A DNA stretch of 64,000 bases. Source: Leisingera aquaemixtae. GTDB lineage: Bacteria > Pseudomonadota > Alphaproteobacteria > Rhodobacterales > Rhodobacteraceae. Every line of letters starts with the position of its first letter. The first letter of the stretch is position 1. Below, one piece after another: positions 36,410 to 45,111 of this stretch. Below the pieces are notes generated by a model that made no database searches, was not told where the DNA came from, and worked only from the letters and a program-made list of their open reading frames with translations. A program made the position numbers and the translations under genes. Where the stretch lies: assembly GCF_001458395.1 (NCBI RefSeq), contig NZ_CYSR01000010.1, positions 62,001 through 126,000 of the forward strand. The letters are read 5' to 3'.

Positions 36410-37069
36410 ATGATGCAGATGAAACTCACCACGGCTGGTATTGTCGCCGCAGCACTGGGCCTGAGCGCCTGTACCGATCCCGCAAACGTCGGCACGCCGG
36501 GCAGCAACACCCAGAAGGGCGCAGTCCTGGGCGGCATCATCGGCGCGGGCGTCGGTGCGATTGCCAATGATTCCGACCGCGGCCTTGGGGCTGCAACCGG
36601 GGCGCTGGTCGGTGCAGCGGCCGGAAGCGTGATCGGCAACCAGCTCGATGCGCAGGAGCGCGAGCTGCGCCAGACGCTGGCCAATGACTCGATCACCATC
36701 GTCAACACCGGCGACCGGCTGATCCTGTCCTTCCCGAACGATCTGACCTTTGCCACCGACAGCGCCGCGGTTGCGCCGGCGGTGCAGGCCGACCTGCGCC
36801 GGGTCGCCGACAGCCTTGTGCGCTACCCCAACAGCGCCATCCAGGTGATCGGCCACACCGACAGCGATGGCGATGCCGGTTACAATCAGGGCCTGTCGGA
36901 GCGCCGCGCCAACGCAGTGGCCAGCCATATCCAGGCGGGCGGCGTGCCCTATCACCGGATGCGGATCATCGGCCGCGGCGAGTCGCAGCCGGTGGCCTCC
37001 AACCTGACGCCGGAGGGCAAGGCCCGCAACCGCCGCGTCGAAGTTGTGGTCATCCCGCAGGCGGCCTGA
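36410..37069 (+). CDS. OmpA family lipoprotein (YiaD-like)
   Basis: Outer-membrane lipoprotein (219 aa). The lipobox is LSAC, then a glycine-zipper region (GAVLGGIIGAGVGAIANDSDRGLGAATGALVGAAAG), then an OmpA domain binding peptidoglycan: LTFATDSAAV, IQVIGHTDSDGDAGYNQGLSERRANAV and LTPEGKARNRRVEVVV. The start is ambiguous among TTG-ATG-ATG-N3-ATG; I took the first ATG. A terminator follows. Confidence 0.9.
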   Translation: MMQMKLTTAGIVAAALGLSACTDPANVGTPGSNTQKGAVLGGIIGAGVGAIANDSDRGLGAATGALVGAAAGSVIGNQLDAQERELRQTLANDSITIVNTGDRLILSFPNDLTFATDSAAVAPAVQADLRRVADSLVRYPNSAIQVIGHTDSDGDAGYNQGLSERRANAVASHIQAGGVPYHRMRIIGRGESQPVASNLTPEGKARNRRVEVVVIPQAA

Positions 37070-37093
37070 TCCGGCTGCCGGCGGCAAAATGCG

Positions 37094-37125
37094 CAGCCCG
37101 TCCCCCAGCGGGGCGGGCTGTTTTT
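37094..37125 (+). terminator. Intrinsic terminator after the OmpA lipoprotein gene
   Basis: CAGCCCG (37094-37100) and CGGGCTG (37114-37120) with inner CCCC/GGGG pairing, followed by TTTTTG. Confidence 0.85.
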
Positions 37126-37248
37126 GTGTCTGCGGCCGCGCCGGTTCGCGTAACGCTGCACATTGCCTGCGCGGCCATTGCTGTTTCATGCTGCGGGCCG
37201 ACGCATACATGATGGGTGAAACACAGACGCGAACAGAAGGATTTCCCC

Positions 37249-37791
37249 ATGGCTGACCCTGTACTGCTCACCATTTCCGGATCGCTGCGCCGCGAGGCCA
37301 CCAACCGCAAGCTGCTGGCGGAGGCGGTCCGGGTGTTCGGACCCGCGTCGGTGGTAGAGGCGGACCTGAGCCTGCCGCTCTATGATGGCGACGCCGAGGC
37401 GGCGGACGGCATTCCCCCCGCGGTGCAAAAGCTGGCCGATCAGATCGCGGCGTCGGATGCGGTGGTGATCTCCACCCCGGAATACAACAAGGGGCCGTCC
37501 GGCGTGCTGAAGAACGCGCTTGACTGGGTGAGCCGCACCGAAGGCAATCCTTGGGCGGATAAGCCTGTTGCAGTGATGTCGGCCGCAGCCGGACGGGCCG
37601 GCGGCGAGCAGGCGCAGGCGCTGCTGCGCAGCTTCCTGGTGCCGTTCCAGCCGCGGGTGCTGTCGGGTCCAGCGGTCCATCTGGCAGGCTCCAGCAAGGA
37701 ATTCGATGAAGCCGGGCGGCTGACAAGCGAGCAGTATGAGGCTACGCTGACCAAGCTTATGCAGAAGCTGCTTTCGGAACTGACCCGCTGA
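37249..37791 (+). CDS. NADPH-dependent FMN reductase
   Basis: Flavodoxin-like quinone/FMN reductase (180 aa) of the ChrR/SsuE-like superfamily. The FMN phosphate loop is SGSLRREATNRKLL near 9-22, the mid motif is VVISTPEYNKGPSGVLKNALDWVSR (PEYN near 81), and the C-terminal part is helical. It reduces flavins, quinones or metals. The ATG at 37249 follows AGAAGGATTTCCCC. No sulfonate monooxygenase partner is adjacent. Confidence 0.9.
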   Translation: MADPVLLTISGSLRREATNRKLLAEAVRVFGPASVVEADLSLPLYDGDAEAADGIPPAVQKLADQIAASDAVVISTPEYNKGPSGVLKNALDWVSRTEGNPWADKPVAVMSAAAGRAGGEQAQALLRSFLVPFQPRVLSGPAVHLAGSSKEFDEAGRLTSEQYEATLTKLMQKLLSELTR

Positions 37792-37814
37792 GGCCGGGGG
37801 CGGGCGGCGGCGTG

Positions 37815-37881
37815 CTCCCGCGCCCCAAGCTGCCCTGGCGGGCAGATTAGGGGCTTGGGCCTGGCGCCGCTGCGCGGCGCA
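37815..37881. repeat. Two-hairpin intergenic repeat, divergent copy F
   Basis: CTCCCG tail, then nested stems CCCAAGC/GCTTGGG enclosing CTGCCC-TGGC-GGGCAG (37830-37845), then GCGCCGC-TGC-GCGGCGC (37864-37880). Same layout as copies A-E in reverse orientation, but with sequence differences. Located between the convergent FMN reductase and FAD oxidoreductase genes. Confidence 0.5.
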
Positions 37882-37892
37882 GGGTGGTGGTG

Positions 37893-38933
37893 TCAGAGGT
37901 TGTCTTCGACCCGGAAGCCCTCGGGGATGCTGTCCCTGCCTTCGAGAAGCAGATCCGCCATCACATGGGCCGCTTTGGGGGCCATGCCGAAGCCGATCTT
38001 GAAGCCGCCGTTGGCAATATAGTGGCCGGCGCGGCCGGGCCAGGCGCCCAGCATCGGGGCGCGCGACTTGGCGCGGGGGCGCACGCCGGCCCAGCGTTCA
38101 ATGACCTCCGCACCGTGCAGCACCGGCACCGCGGCGCGGGCGCGCTCGATCACGTCATCAAGCTGGGCATCTGTCGCCGTGCCGTCCTCGAAATCGCGCT
38201 CCGATGTGGAGCCGATGGCGAGAGTGCCGTCCGCATGCGGGATGATGTGCAGGCCGCCGGCATAAAGCTGCGACACCTCGCCTTCGTGGAACCTCAGCAG
38301 CGCGGCCTGGCCTTTGACGCCGCCGCCGATGGTCTTGCCGAAGGCCGCGTTCAGCTCCAAAAGGCCTGCGTAGCCCTTGGCGTGGACCACCTTGCCTTGG
38401 TCCGGAGCCTCGGCCTGGATCTCCACTCCCATCACCGCCAGGGCAGAGACCAGCGCGGCGCAGGCGCGGCGCGGGTGCATGCGGGCGCTGAGGGTGTCGT
38501 GGATGACATATCCGGTGGCGCTGGGCGGCACCCAGGGGCCAAGGCTGTCCGCCTTGCAGACGCGCCATTCGGCCTCGTCCTTCCACAGCGTGCGGGCGGA
38601 GATTTCGCGCTGGCGGGCAAGGTCCAGCGTGCGCGCGTCATTGACGGGCTGCAGGCGCCCGGTGCGGCCATAGCCGGAAGAGACGCCGCCGGTGGCCTCG
38701 ACCTCTGCCCAAAAGGATTCTGCCATCAGCAGGCTTTCCAGCTGGAACTGCTTCTTGGGGTTCCAGTTCTCCGGCACATGCGGGGCAAGGGCACCAACGA
38801 GGCCGCCGCTGGAGCCTGCCCCGGCGCCGAAGGGGTCCACCACCTGCACACGCGCACCGCGCCGGGCGCAGACCCAGGCGGTAGACAGGCCGAAGATGCC
38901 CGCCCCGCGCACCGTCACATCTGCCATTGCCAT
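37893..38933 (-). CDS. FAD-dependent DAO-family oxidoreductase (MnmC C-domain/glycine-oxidase-like)
   Basis: D-amino-acid-oxidase-fold flavoprotein (346 aa). The FAD motif GAGIFG is near residue 10 (VTVRGAGIFGLSTAWVCARRGARVQVVD), and GVRPRAKSRAPMLG and YIANGGFKIGFGMAPKAAHVMADLL are in the C-terminal FAD-binding part. It is divergent from mnmD, 58 bp away. In E. coli the MnmC enzyme fuses just such a FAD domain to the MnmD methyltransferase, so this may be the oxidase half. A free glycine/D-amino-acid oxidase is the alternative. Confidence 0.8.
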   Translation of the reverse strand: MAMADVTVRGAGIFGLSTAWVCARRGARVQVVDPFGAGAGSSGGLVGALAPHVPENWNPKKQFQLESLLMAESFWAEVEATGGVSSGYGRTGRLQPVNDARTLDLARQREISARTLWKDEAEWRVCKADSLGPWVPPSATGYVIHDTLSARMHPRRACAALVSALAVMGVEIQAEAPDQGKVVHAKGYAGLLELNAAFGKTIGGGVKGQAALLRFHEGEVSQLYAGGLHIIPHADGTLAIGSTSERDFEDGTATDAQLDDVIERARAAVPVLHGAEVIERWAGVRPRAKSRAPMLGAWPGRAGHYIANGGFKIGFGMAPKAAHVMADLLLEGRDSIPEGFRVEDNL

Positions 38934-38991
38934 TTGATATTCCTTTCGCCAGTGTCGCGCCGTTCCAGACACTCACTTAGGGGATTATAGC

Positions 38992-39660
38992 ATGGCAGAC
39001 CAGCAGGCCCGCCTCAGCTGGCGCGATGGCACCGTTCCGGTGTCGGATCAGTTCGATGATCCCTATTTCTCGATCCAGGGCGGGCTGGCGGAGACGGAGC
39101 ATGTGTTTCTGGCCGGCAATGATCTGCCGGCGCGGTTTGCGCCGGGATTCCGGGTTGCCGAGCTGGGCTTTGGCACCGGTCTCAATATGCTGGCGGCCTG
39201 GCGCGCCTGGGAAGCGGCGGGGCACGAGGGGCCGCTGCGCTTCACCAGTTTCGAGGCCTTTCCGATGGTGCCCGCTGACATGGCCAAGGCGCTGGAGGCC
39301 TTTCCGGCCATTGCCCCCTGGGCGGAGCGGTTTCTGGCGGAATGGAGCGGCACGGGCCGGTGCGATCTGGGCAGCCTGCAACTGGAGGTCATTGCCGGCG
39401 ACGCGCGGATGTCGCTGCCGGAGTGGACAGGGCAGGCGGATGCCTGGTTTCTGGACGGGTTCTCTCCGGCCAAGAACCCCGAGCTGTGGGGGGAGGCGGT
39501 GATGGAGGAAGTTGCCGCGCATACCGCGCCGGGCGGGACGGCTGCGACATACACCGCGGCGGGCTTCGTGCGCCGCGGGCTGGAGGCGGCAGGATTTGAA
39601 GTGACCCGCATTCCCGGCTACGGGCGCAAGCGGCATATGACAAGGGCGGTACTGCCATGA
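38992..39660 (+). CDS. mnmD: tRNA 5-methylaminomethyl-2-thiouridine methyltransferase (MnmD)
   Basis: SAM-dependent tRNA wobble-uridine methyltransferase (222 aa), corresponding to the N-terminal half of MnmC. SAM motif ELGFGTGLNMLAAW near residues 57-70, EAFPMVPADMAKALEAFP, and the family signature DAWFLDGFSPAKNPELW near 149-165. It converts nm5s2U to mnm5s2U in the anticodon of several tRNAs. ATGA overlap with the following EamA gene. Confidence 0.9.
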   Translation: MADQQARLSWRDGTVPVSDQFDDPYFSIQGGLAETEHVFLAGNDLPARFAPGFRVAELGFGTGLNMLAAWRAWEAAGHEGPLRFTSFEAFPMVPADMAKALEAFPAIAPWAERFLAEWSGTGRCDLGSLQLEVIAGDARMSLPEWTGQADAWFLDGFSPAKNPELWGEAVMEEVAAHTAPGGTAATYTAAGFVRRGLEAAGFEVTRIPGYGRKRHMTRAVLP

Positions 39661-40565
39661 GCACGGTTCCACAGGCCAAGAGCTTGCCCCCGCCCCGGGT
39701 GCAGCAGAACAATGTGCCGCTCGGCATCCTGCTGATGATCGGCGCCACCGTCGTCTTTGCGCTGCAGGACGGTATCTCGCGACATCTGGCGGGCACTTAC
39801 AACACCTATATGGTCGTCATGGTCCGCTACTGGTTCTTTGCCGCCTTTGTCGTGTTCCTTGCGGCACGGGCTAAAGGCGGGATCAAGGAGGCTGCCCGTA
39901 CCGATCAATTATGGCTGCAGATCTTCCGCGGTGTGCTGCTGGTCGGGGAAATCTGCGTGGCGGTTTACGGTTTCACCGTGCTGGGCCTCATCGAAAGCCA
40001 GGCGGTGTTCATCTGCTACCCGCTGCTGGTGGCGGCCCTCAGCGGCCCGGTGCTGGGCGAAAGCGTGGGCTGGCGGCGCTGGGCGGCGATCGGTGTCGGC
40101 CTCGTTGGCGTGCTGATCATCCTGCAGCCGGGCATGGGCGTGTTCAATCCGGCGGCGGTGATCCCCTTCATCTCAGCGCTGATGTTTGCGGTCTACGGAC
40201 TGCTCACCCGCTATGCCGCGCGCCGGGACAGCACCGCAACCAGCTTCTTCTGGACCGGGGTCGCCGGCATGGTCTTCATGACCGCCATCGGCATCTGGTT
40301 CTGGGAGCCGATGAGCCAGGGCGACTGGTTCTGGATGGCGCTTTTGTGCGTTTCCGGCGTCACGGGCCACTGGCTGCTGATCAAATGCTACGAGATGGCC
40401 GAGGCCAGCGCCGTGCAGCCCTTTGCCTATTTCCACCTGGTCTGGGCGGCGATGCTGGGCGTGGCGGTGTTTGGCGAGGTGATCCGCACCAATGTTGCCA
40501 TCGGTGCGGGGGTCATCATCGCGGCGGGGCTGTTCACCCTATGGCGCGAACGCATGAAGGGTTGA
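39657..40565 (+). CDS. EamA (DMT) family transporter
   Basis: Ten-TM drug/metabolite transporter (302 aa) of the RhaT/S-adenosylmethionine-uptake-like branch. LGILLMIGATVVFALQDGISRHLAGTYNTYMVVMVRYWFF is the first helix pair, and RYAARRDSTATSFFWTG and ASAVQPFAYFHLVWAAMLGVAVFGEV are the second-repeat features. Its start overlaps the mnmD stop (ATGA). Its 3' end overlaps the convergent transglycosylase gene by 27 bp. Confidence 0.87.
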   Translation: MSTVPQAKSLPPPRVQQNNVPLGILLMIGATVVFALQDGISRHLAGTYNTYMVVMVRYWFFAAFVVFLAARAKGGIKEAARTDQLWLQIFRGVLLVGEICVAVYGFTVLGLIESQAVFICYPLLVAALSGPVLGESVGWRRWAAIGVGLVGVLIILQPGMGVFNPAAVIPFISALMFAVYGLLTRYAARRDSTATSFFWTGVAGMVFMTAIGIWFWEPMSQGDWFWMALLCVSGVTGHWLLIKCYEMAEASAVQPFAYFHLVWAAMLGVAVFGEVIRTNVAIGAGVIIAAGLFTLWRERMKG

Positions 40566-42506
40566 GCCGCTCAGCTCCTGCGAGAACGGGACCGGCAGCG
40601 GGGCCTTGCCCAGCCGGGCACGGTAGACCGGCAGGCTTTCGGTGACCCGCATCACGTAGTTGCGGGTCTCGTTGAAGGGGATGTGCTCGATCCAGTCGAC
40701 GATGTCCGGGCTGCCGCCGCGCGGGTCGCCATAGCGCTCCATCCAGGTCGTGGGGCGGTGCGGCCCGGCATTATAGCCCGCTGCCATCATCACCACGTTG
40801 CCGCGGAACTTGCCCGCCAGCCCGGCCAGGTAATTGGCTCCCAGCTTGGCGTTGTAATCCCACTCCGCCGTCAGGCGGGAGGTGTTATGGCCCGCCAGGA
40901 TGCCCAGCTCGGTCGCCACCAGTTTGGCGGTGGCCGGCATCACCTGCATCAGCCCGCGCGCGCCGGCGTGGCTGATCACTGCCGGGTCGAATTCGCTTTC
41001 GCGCCGGGCAATGGCCAGGGTCATTTCCTCAGCCATCGGCAGTTGCCGCTTGGCAACCGGATGCAGCGGATAATAGGCGCCCTCCAGCTCCACCCCGCCG
41101 CGGGCGGCGCGTTTGGAGATCATGACCGCCAGATGCGGCTGGTTCAGTTCCACCGCCATCTGCCCCAGCTGGCGCGCCTGCACCGGCGGCAGGTCCTCGA
41201 CCAGATGGGTGAGGAAACGCTCGGCCAGTGCCAGATCGCCCGCTTTCAGCAGCATCAGGCCGGCCTCCGCAACGGAGGACTGCATGAAATCCGCCGTCCG
41301 CCAGTCCGGCAGCTCCGCGGGTTTCACCAAGGCAGGGTCAAAGGGGCGGCCCAGTTTTTCCGCCGCCAGCAGCCCATAGAACGACGTCTGATATTCCGCC
41401 CCCTTGGCATAGGCCTCATGCGCCTTGTCGGCTTCGCCCATCGCCGCATAGGCGCGGCCCAGCCAATAACCGCCGCGGCCGATCGAGATCGGGGTTGCCA
41501 CCGAGTCCAGGAAACGCTGGAAGTGTACGGCGGCCAGTTCCGGGTCGCGCAGCTTCTGCAGGGCGATGTAACCCGCCAGCCATTCGCAATCGGAGTATCC
41601 ATAGCCGTCCGCGGGGGTGGAAAAGTGATAGGCGGCCAGCTGATAGGCGCGCTCATGATCGCCGTCGCGCATCAGTTGCCGGGCCAGATCACGGCGGCGG
41701 CGCAGCCATTTTCCGGGTTCGCCCAGGTTTTCGGCGCTGGTGCTGCGGTCCATCATCATGGCGATGGCGCCGTCCTGCAGCCGCTTGCGGTCACGCCAGG
41801 CAAAACGGTCATAGGCGAGGCCTGCGGCTCCTTTCAGCCGGTCCGGAACCGCCTCAATCTTTGCGTCCACGCCGGGCGCGCGCTCGTGCAAGGCAATGCG
41901 CGCCTCAGCCAGCTTGCGCTCGTCCTCGGGCACCAGCGGCAGCATCCGTTTGGCGCTGACCAGATGATCCTCCCACAGCAGCCGGTCCAGTCTGGCAGTG
42001 TGATGCGGCTTCAGCAGCTTGGCGAAATCGCGCAGGTAAAGATCCTGGATAGCGCTGCCCATTGCCATGGTGCGCCAGGCCAGCACGATCTCCGCCTCGC
42101 CATCGCCCTGCTGTCCGCGGTCAATCAGCGCCTTGCCCAGGCTCAGCGCGCCTTCGGCGGTTTGGGGCCGCTCGTTTGCATAAAACACCAGGATGGTCTC
42201 GCGGCCGGTTGCGGCAATCACATCCTCGTTTTCGCGCCGCAGATAGTCCAGTCCCGGCCAGTCGGGGCGGCGCTGCAGAAACGCCATCACATCGCCCGCC
42301 GACCCCAGCCCGGCCCGCAGCCGGTGCCATTCGATAATGTCGCGGGCAGCGCTTTGCTGCGCCCCGGCCTCACGCGCGGCCTGATCCCATTTTTGCGCCC
42401 GCATGAGCTCCAGCGCGGTGCCCAGATCGCGCGCCTGCGCCGGTGCCCCAGGCAGGGCCGCGGATATCAGCAGAATAAGGGCCAGGATGCGTGTCATCTC
42501 TTGCAT
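40539..42506 (-). CDS. Soluble lytic murein transglycosylase (Slt-like)
   Basis: Periplasmic lytic transglycosylase (655 aa) cleaving peptidoglycan to 1,6-anhydro products. Signal peptide 1-25, then a long helical superhelix of TPR-like repeats (about 30-480), and a C-terminal SLT domain with the catalytic Glu in AIARRESEFDPAVISHAGARGLMQVMPATAK, plus AGYNAGPHRPTTW and WIEHIPFNETRNYVMRV. Full family length. A second ATG three codons in is a possible start. Divergent from dapA. Confidence 0.92.
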   Translation of the reverse strand: MQEMTRILALILLISAALPGAPAQARDLGTALELMRAQKWDQAAREAGAQQSAARDIIEWHRLRAGLGSAGDVMAFLQRRPDWPGLDYLRRENEDVIAATGRETILVFYANERPQTAEGALSLGKALIDRGQQGDGEAEIVLAWRTMAMGSAIQDLYLRDFAKLLKPHHTARLDRLLWEDHLVSAKRMLPLVPEDERKLAEARIALHERAPGVDAKIEAVPDRLKGAAGLAYDRFAWRDRKRLQDGAIAMMMDRSTSAENLGEPGKWLRRRRDLARQLMRDGDHERAYQLAAYHFSTPADGYGYSDCEWLAGYIALQKLRDPELAAVHFQRFLDSVATPISIGRGGYWLGRAYAAMGEADKAHEAYAKGAEYQTSFYGLLAAEKLGRPFDPALVKPAELPDWRTADFMQSSVAEAGLMLLKAGDLALAERFLTHLVEDLPPVQARQLGQMAVELNQPHLAVMISKRAARGGVELEGAYYPLHPVAKRQLPMAEEMTLAIARRESEFDPAVISHAGARGLMQVMPATAKLVATELGILAGHNTSRLTAEWDYNAKLGANYLAGLAGKFRGNVVMMAAGYNAGPHRPTTWMERYGDPRGGSPDIVDWIEHIPFNETRNYVMRVTESLPVYRARLGKAPLPVPFSQELSGSTLHAFAP

Positions 42507-42637
42507 TTTCCAGCAGTCCGGGGATAGAGGCTTGAACGTTACTCATTGGCGTGCCGGTATCAACTCAAATCACTGGCATTCCGTATCTTGACGGCGGCGG
42601 ATTGCCGCCTGCACCTGCAGCAAAAGGGAGCGTGCCC

Positions 42638-43510
42638 ATGTTCAAAGGCTCTATGCCAGCACTCGTCACCCCGTTTTCGAACGGCGAGCTGGATCTGGAT
42701 GCGCTCAAACGCTTGGTGGAATGGCAGATTGCCGAAGGCTCCAGCGCCCTGGTGCCGGTCGGCACGACCGGCGAAAGCCCGACGCTGACCCACGAAGAGC
42801 ATGAAACCGTCATCGCCGAAGTGGTCAAGGCTGCGGCAGGCCGGGTGCCGGTGATTGCAGGTGCTGGCTCCAACAACACCGTTGAGATGATTCGATTCGT
42901 CGAGTTTGCCGAGAAGGTCGGCGCCGATGCCGCCCTGGTTGTGACGCCCTATTACAACAAGCCGACTCAGCGCGGCATGGTGCAGCATTTCACGGCAGCG
43001 CATGACTGCGCCGGCATCCCAATCATCATTTACAACATTCCCGGCCGCTCGGTTGTCGACATGACGCCTGCAACCATGGGTGAGCTGGCCAAGCTGCCGC
43101 GCATCGTGGGTGTGAAGGACGCCACCGGCGATCTGGCCCGCGTCAGCCAGCAGCGCGCGTCCTGCGGTGCGGACTTCATCCAGCTGTCCGGCGAAGATGC
43201 CACTGCGCTGGGCTTTAACGCCCACGGCGGCGTCGGCTGCATCTCGGTGACCGCCAACGTGGCGCCGAAGCTCTGCGCCGAGTTCCAGGCGGCAACCCTG
43301 GCGGGCGATTTTGCCAAGGCGCTGGAGTATCAGGACAAGCTGATGCCGCTGCATGAAGCGATCTTCATCGAGCCGGGCCTGGCAGGCGCAAAATACGGTC
43401 TCAGCAAGCTGGGCATGTGCAGCGAAGAAGTGCGCTCGCCGCTGACCACGCTGGAAGACAGCACCAAGGCGGCCATTGATGCTGCCATGGCCCACGCGGG
43501 CCTGCTCTGA
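42638..43510 (+). CDS. dapA: 4-hydroxy-tetrahydrodipicolinate synthase
   Basis: DapA (290 aa): condenses pyruvate with aspartate semialdehyde in lysine and diaminopimelate synthesis. Schiff-base lysine K160 in GVKDATGD, Tyr132 in IIIYNIPGR, the GTTGESPTL loop at 42-50 and the VVTPYYNKP segment are all present. The ATG at 42638 follows AAAAGGGAGCGTGCCC; an in-frame upstream extension looks non-homologous. Its position next to a murein transglycosylase gene fits a cell-wall precursor role. Confidence 0.95.
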   Translation: MFKGSMPALVTPFSNGELDLDALKRLVEWQIAEGSSALVPVGTTGESPTLTHEEHETVIAEVVKAAAGRVPVIAGAGSNNTVEMIRFVEFAEKVGADAALVVTPYYNKPTQRGMVQHFTAAHDCAGIPIIIYNIPGRSVVDMTPATMGELAKLPRIVGVKDATGDLARVSQQRASCGADFIQLSGEDATALGFNAHGGVGCISVTANVAPKLCAEFQAATLAGDFAKALEYQDKLMPLHEAIFIEPGLAGAKYGLSKLGMCSEEVRSPLTTLEDSTKAAIDAAMAHAGLL

Positions 43511-43588
43511 CCCCGGATCCAGTCAGGCAATGCCGGGCGGCCTCCTCACGGAGCGCCGCCCATTCTCAATCCAGGCCCCCTGTTCACC

Positions 43589-43608
43589 TGGCTGAAAATA
43601 TCCCGGGG
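43589..43608. repeat. Short repeat TGGCTGAAAATATCCCGGGG (copy 2)
   Basis: Exact copy of 18489-18508, again in a gap between convergent genes (dapA and the ECF41 sigma gene). A 14-bp palindrome AGGGGCCGGCCCCT (43632-43645) follows, now lying inside the last codons of the sigma gene. Confidence 0.7.
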
Positions 43609-43620
43609 TGAATTGCCCCG

Positions 43621-44532
43621 TCAGGGGCAAGAGGGGCCGGCCCCTTCTGACTGCATCAGCGGCTCCGCCAGATGCCGCATCTTGTCCGGGTTGCGGGTCA
43701 CGTAGATACGGGCAATCCGCCCGTTCCAGACTTCCAGCGCGATGGCCTGAAGGATGCCGTCCGGTTCACGGCTCAAAATGGCGGGCAGGCCGTTCAGCTG
43801 GCACAGCCGCCAGTGCTCCGGCAGACCGCGCCCGGCCTTGCGGGCCAGCCCCTCGCACAGCCGCAGCACGCGCTCAAGCCCGTAAATCGGGTTCAGCGTG
43901 GCCATTGCCTTGCCGCCGCCATCGGAGATCAGCTGAACCTCCTGCGCCAGTATCTGCGTCAGAGCCGCGGTGTCGCCCGTTCTGGACGCGCGGAAAAACG
44001 CCTCGGCCAGATCCCGCCCCTGATCGGGATTTGCCGGCGCCTGCGGGCGCAGCCGCTGCACCTTGCGCCGGGCGCGTGCGGCCAGCTGGCGGCAGGCTGC
44101 GGAAGACCGGTTCAGCGCGGCGGAAACATCGTCATACGAGCTGTCGAAGATGTCGTGCAGCAGAAAGGCTGCGCGCTCCAGCGGCGACAGGGTCTCCAGC
44201 GCCAGCAGCAGCGCAACGGAGACGTCATGGTCCAGATGCTCAGCCGGGTCGTCGGTCAGCAAGGGTTCGGGCAGCCATTCGCCGGGATAGGTTTCCCGCC
44301 TGGCGCGGGCCGATTTCAGCTGGTCCAGGCACAGCCTTGTGGTGATCCGCATCAGATACCCGGTCGCGTCTTGCACCTGTGCCTGCGGTGCCGCCTGCCA
44401 GCGCAGATAGGCGTCCTGCAGGATGTCTTCGGCGTCGCTGACGGTGCCCAGCATCCGGTAGGCGGCCGCAAACAATCGCGGCCGCGCGGTCAGGAACGCA
44501 TTGGTTCCGTCCTTTTCTTGCTGAGCTGTCAC
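43621..44532 (-). CDS. ECF41-type RNA polymerase sigma factor
   Basis: Extracytoplasmic-function sigma factor (303 aa). The sigma2 region is RLFAAAYRMLGTVSDAEDILQDAYLRW, the linker carries WLPEPLL, the sigma4 region is LSPLERAAFLLHDIFDSSYDDVSAALNRSSAACRQLAARARRKV, and a SnoaL-like C-terminal domain ends near NPDKMRHL. This layout identifies the ECF41 group, whose C-terminal domain controls activity instead of an anti-sigma factor. It has a GTG start overlapping the AhpD-like stop. The upstream promoter matches the ECF41 consensus. Confidence 0.92.
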   Translation of the reverse strand: MTAQQEKDGTNAFLTARPRLFAAAYRMLGTVSDAEDILQDAYLRWQAAPQAQVQDATGYLMRITTRLCLDQLKSARARRETYPGEWLPEPLLTDDPAEHLDHDVSVALLLALETLSPLERAAFLLHDIFDSSYDDVSAALNRSSAACRQLAARARRKVQRLRPQAPANPDQGRDLAEAFFRASRTGDTAALTQILAQEVQLISDGGGKAMATLNPIYGLERVLRLCEGLARKAGRGLPEHWRLCQLNGLPAILSREPDGILQAIALEVWNGRIARIYVTRNPDKMRHLAEPLMQSEGAGPSCP

Positions 44533-44990
44533 GCGGCATTGGCCTCCTGCGCGGCAGGATGCGGGGTGCGGAAACCGATTGCAATCCGGTTCCAGGCGTT
44601 GATGGCACTGATCAGCAGTGTCAGCAGCACCTGCTCGCGCGGGGAAAACAGCTGCGCAACGTTCTCGTAAATTGCATCCGGTGCGCCGCTGGCCTCCACC
44701 CGGGTCAGCGCCTCGGTCCAGGCCAGGGCGGCCCGCTCGCGGTCCGAATACAGCGAGGACTCGCGCCAGGCGTTCAGCAGCTGCATCCGGTCCTCGCTTT
44801 CGCCATGGGCGCGCAGGTCGCGGCTGTGCATGTGGATGCAGAAGGCGCAGCCGTTGATTTGCGAGGCGCGCAGTTTCACCAGTTCCACCAGGCTGTGCTC
44901 AAGGGTGCTGTCCTTGAACAGCTTTTCCTGCTCCAGCATCGGCTGAAACAGGTCAGGCGCGGCGGCGAAATGGTCAAGGCGTTGGGTCAT
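44529..44990 (-). CDS. Carboxymuconolactone decarboxylase/AhpD family protein (ECF41 partner)
   Basis: AhpD-fold alkylhydroperoxidase-like protein (153 aa) with the redox motif CAFCIHMHSRDLR (CxxC plus His) near residues 48-60. Genes of this type are the usual partners and targets of ECF41 sigma factors. The ATG at 44990 fits the family (MTQRLDHFAAAPDL); an upstream extension is rejected. First gene of a two-gene operon with the sigma factor (GTGA overlap) and preceded by an ECF41-like promoter. Confidence 0.9.
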   Translation of the reverse strand: MTQRLDHFAAAPDLFQPMLEQEKLFKDSTLEHSLVELVKLRASQINGCAFCIHMHSRDLRAHGESEDRMQLLNAWRESSLYSDRERAALAWTEALTRVEASGAPDAIYENVAQLFSPREQVLLTLLISAINAWNRIAIGFRTPHPAAQEANAA

Positions 44991-45023
44991 CAATCTGTTC
45001 CTTTCTGATGGCTTCAGGAACAG

Positions 45024-45050
45024 GACGAGGCAGCCGGGCGGTTTGTGACA
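45024..45050 (-). promoter_or_regulatory. ECF41-type promoter upstream of the AhpD-sigma operon
   Basis: On the minus strand TGTCACA (45050-45044) is followed after exactly 16 bp by CGTC (45027-45024), 34 bp before the AhpD start. This equals the -35/-10 pair I recall for ECF41 factors (TGTCACA-N16-CGTC), implying autoregulation. Confidence 0.75.
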
Positions 45051-45111
45051 TGCCGTCAGGAAAATGCTGAAAAAAAATCCGGGGCACCTCGTTCGGGCGC
45101 CCCGGCGTGTG

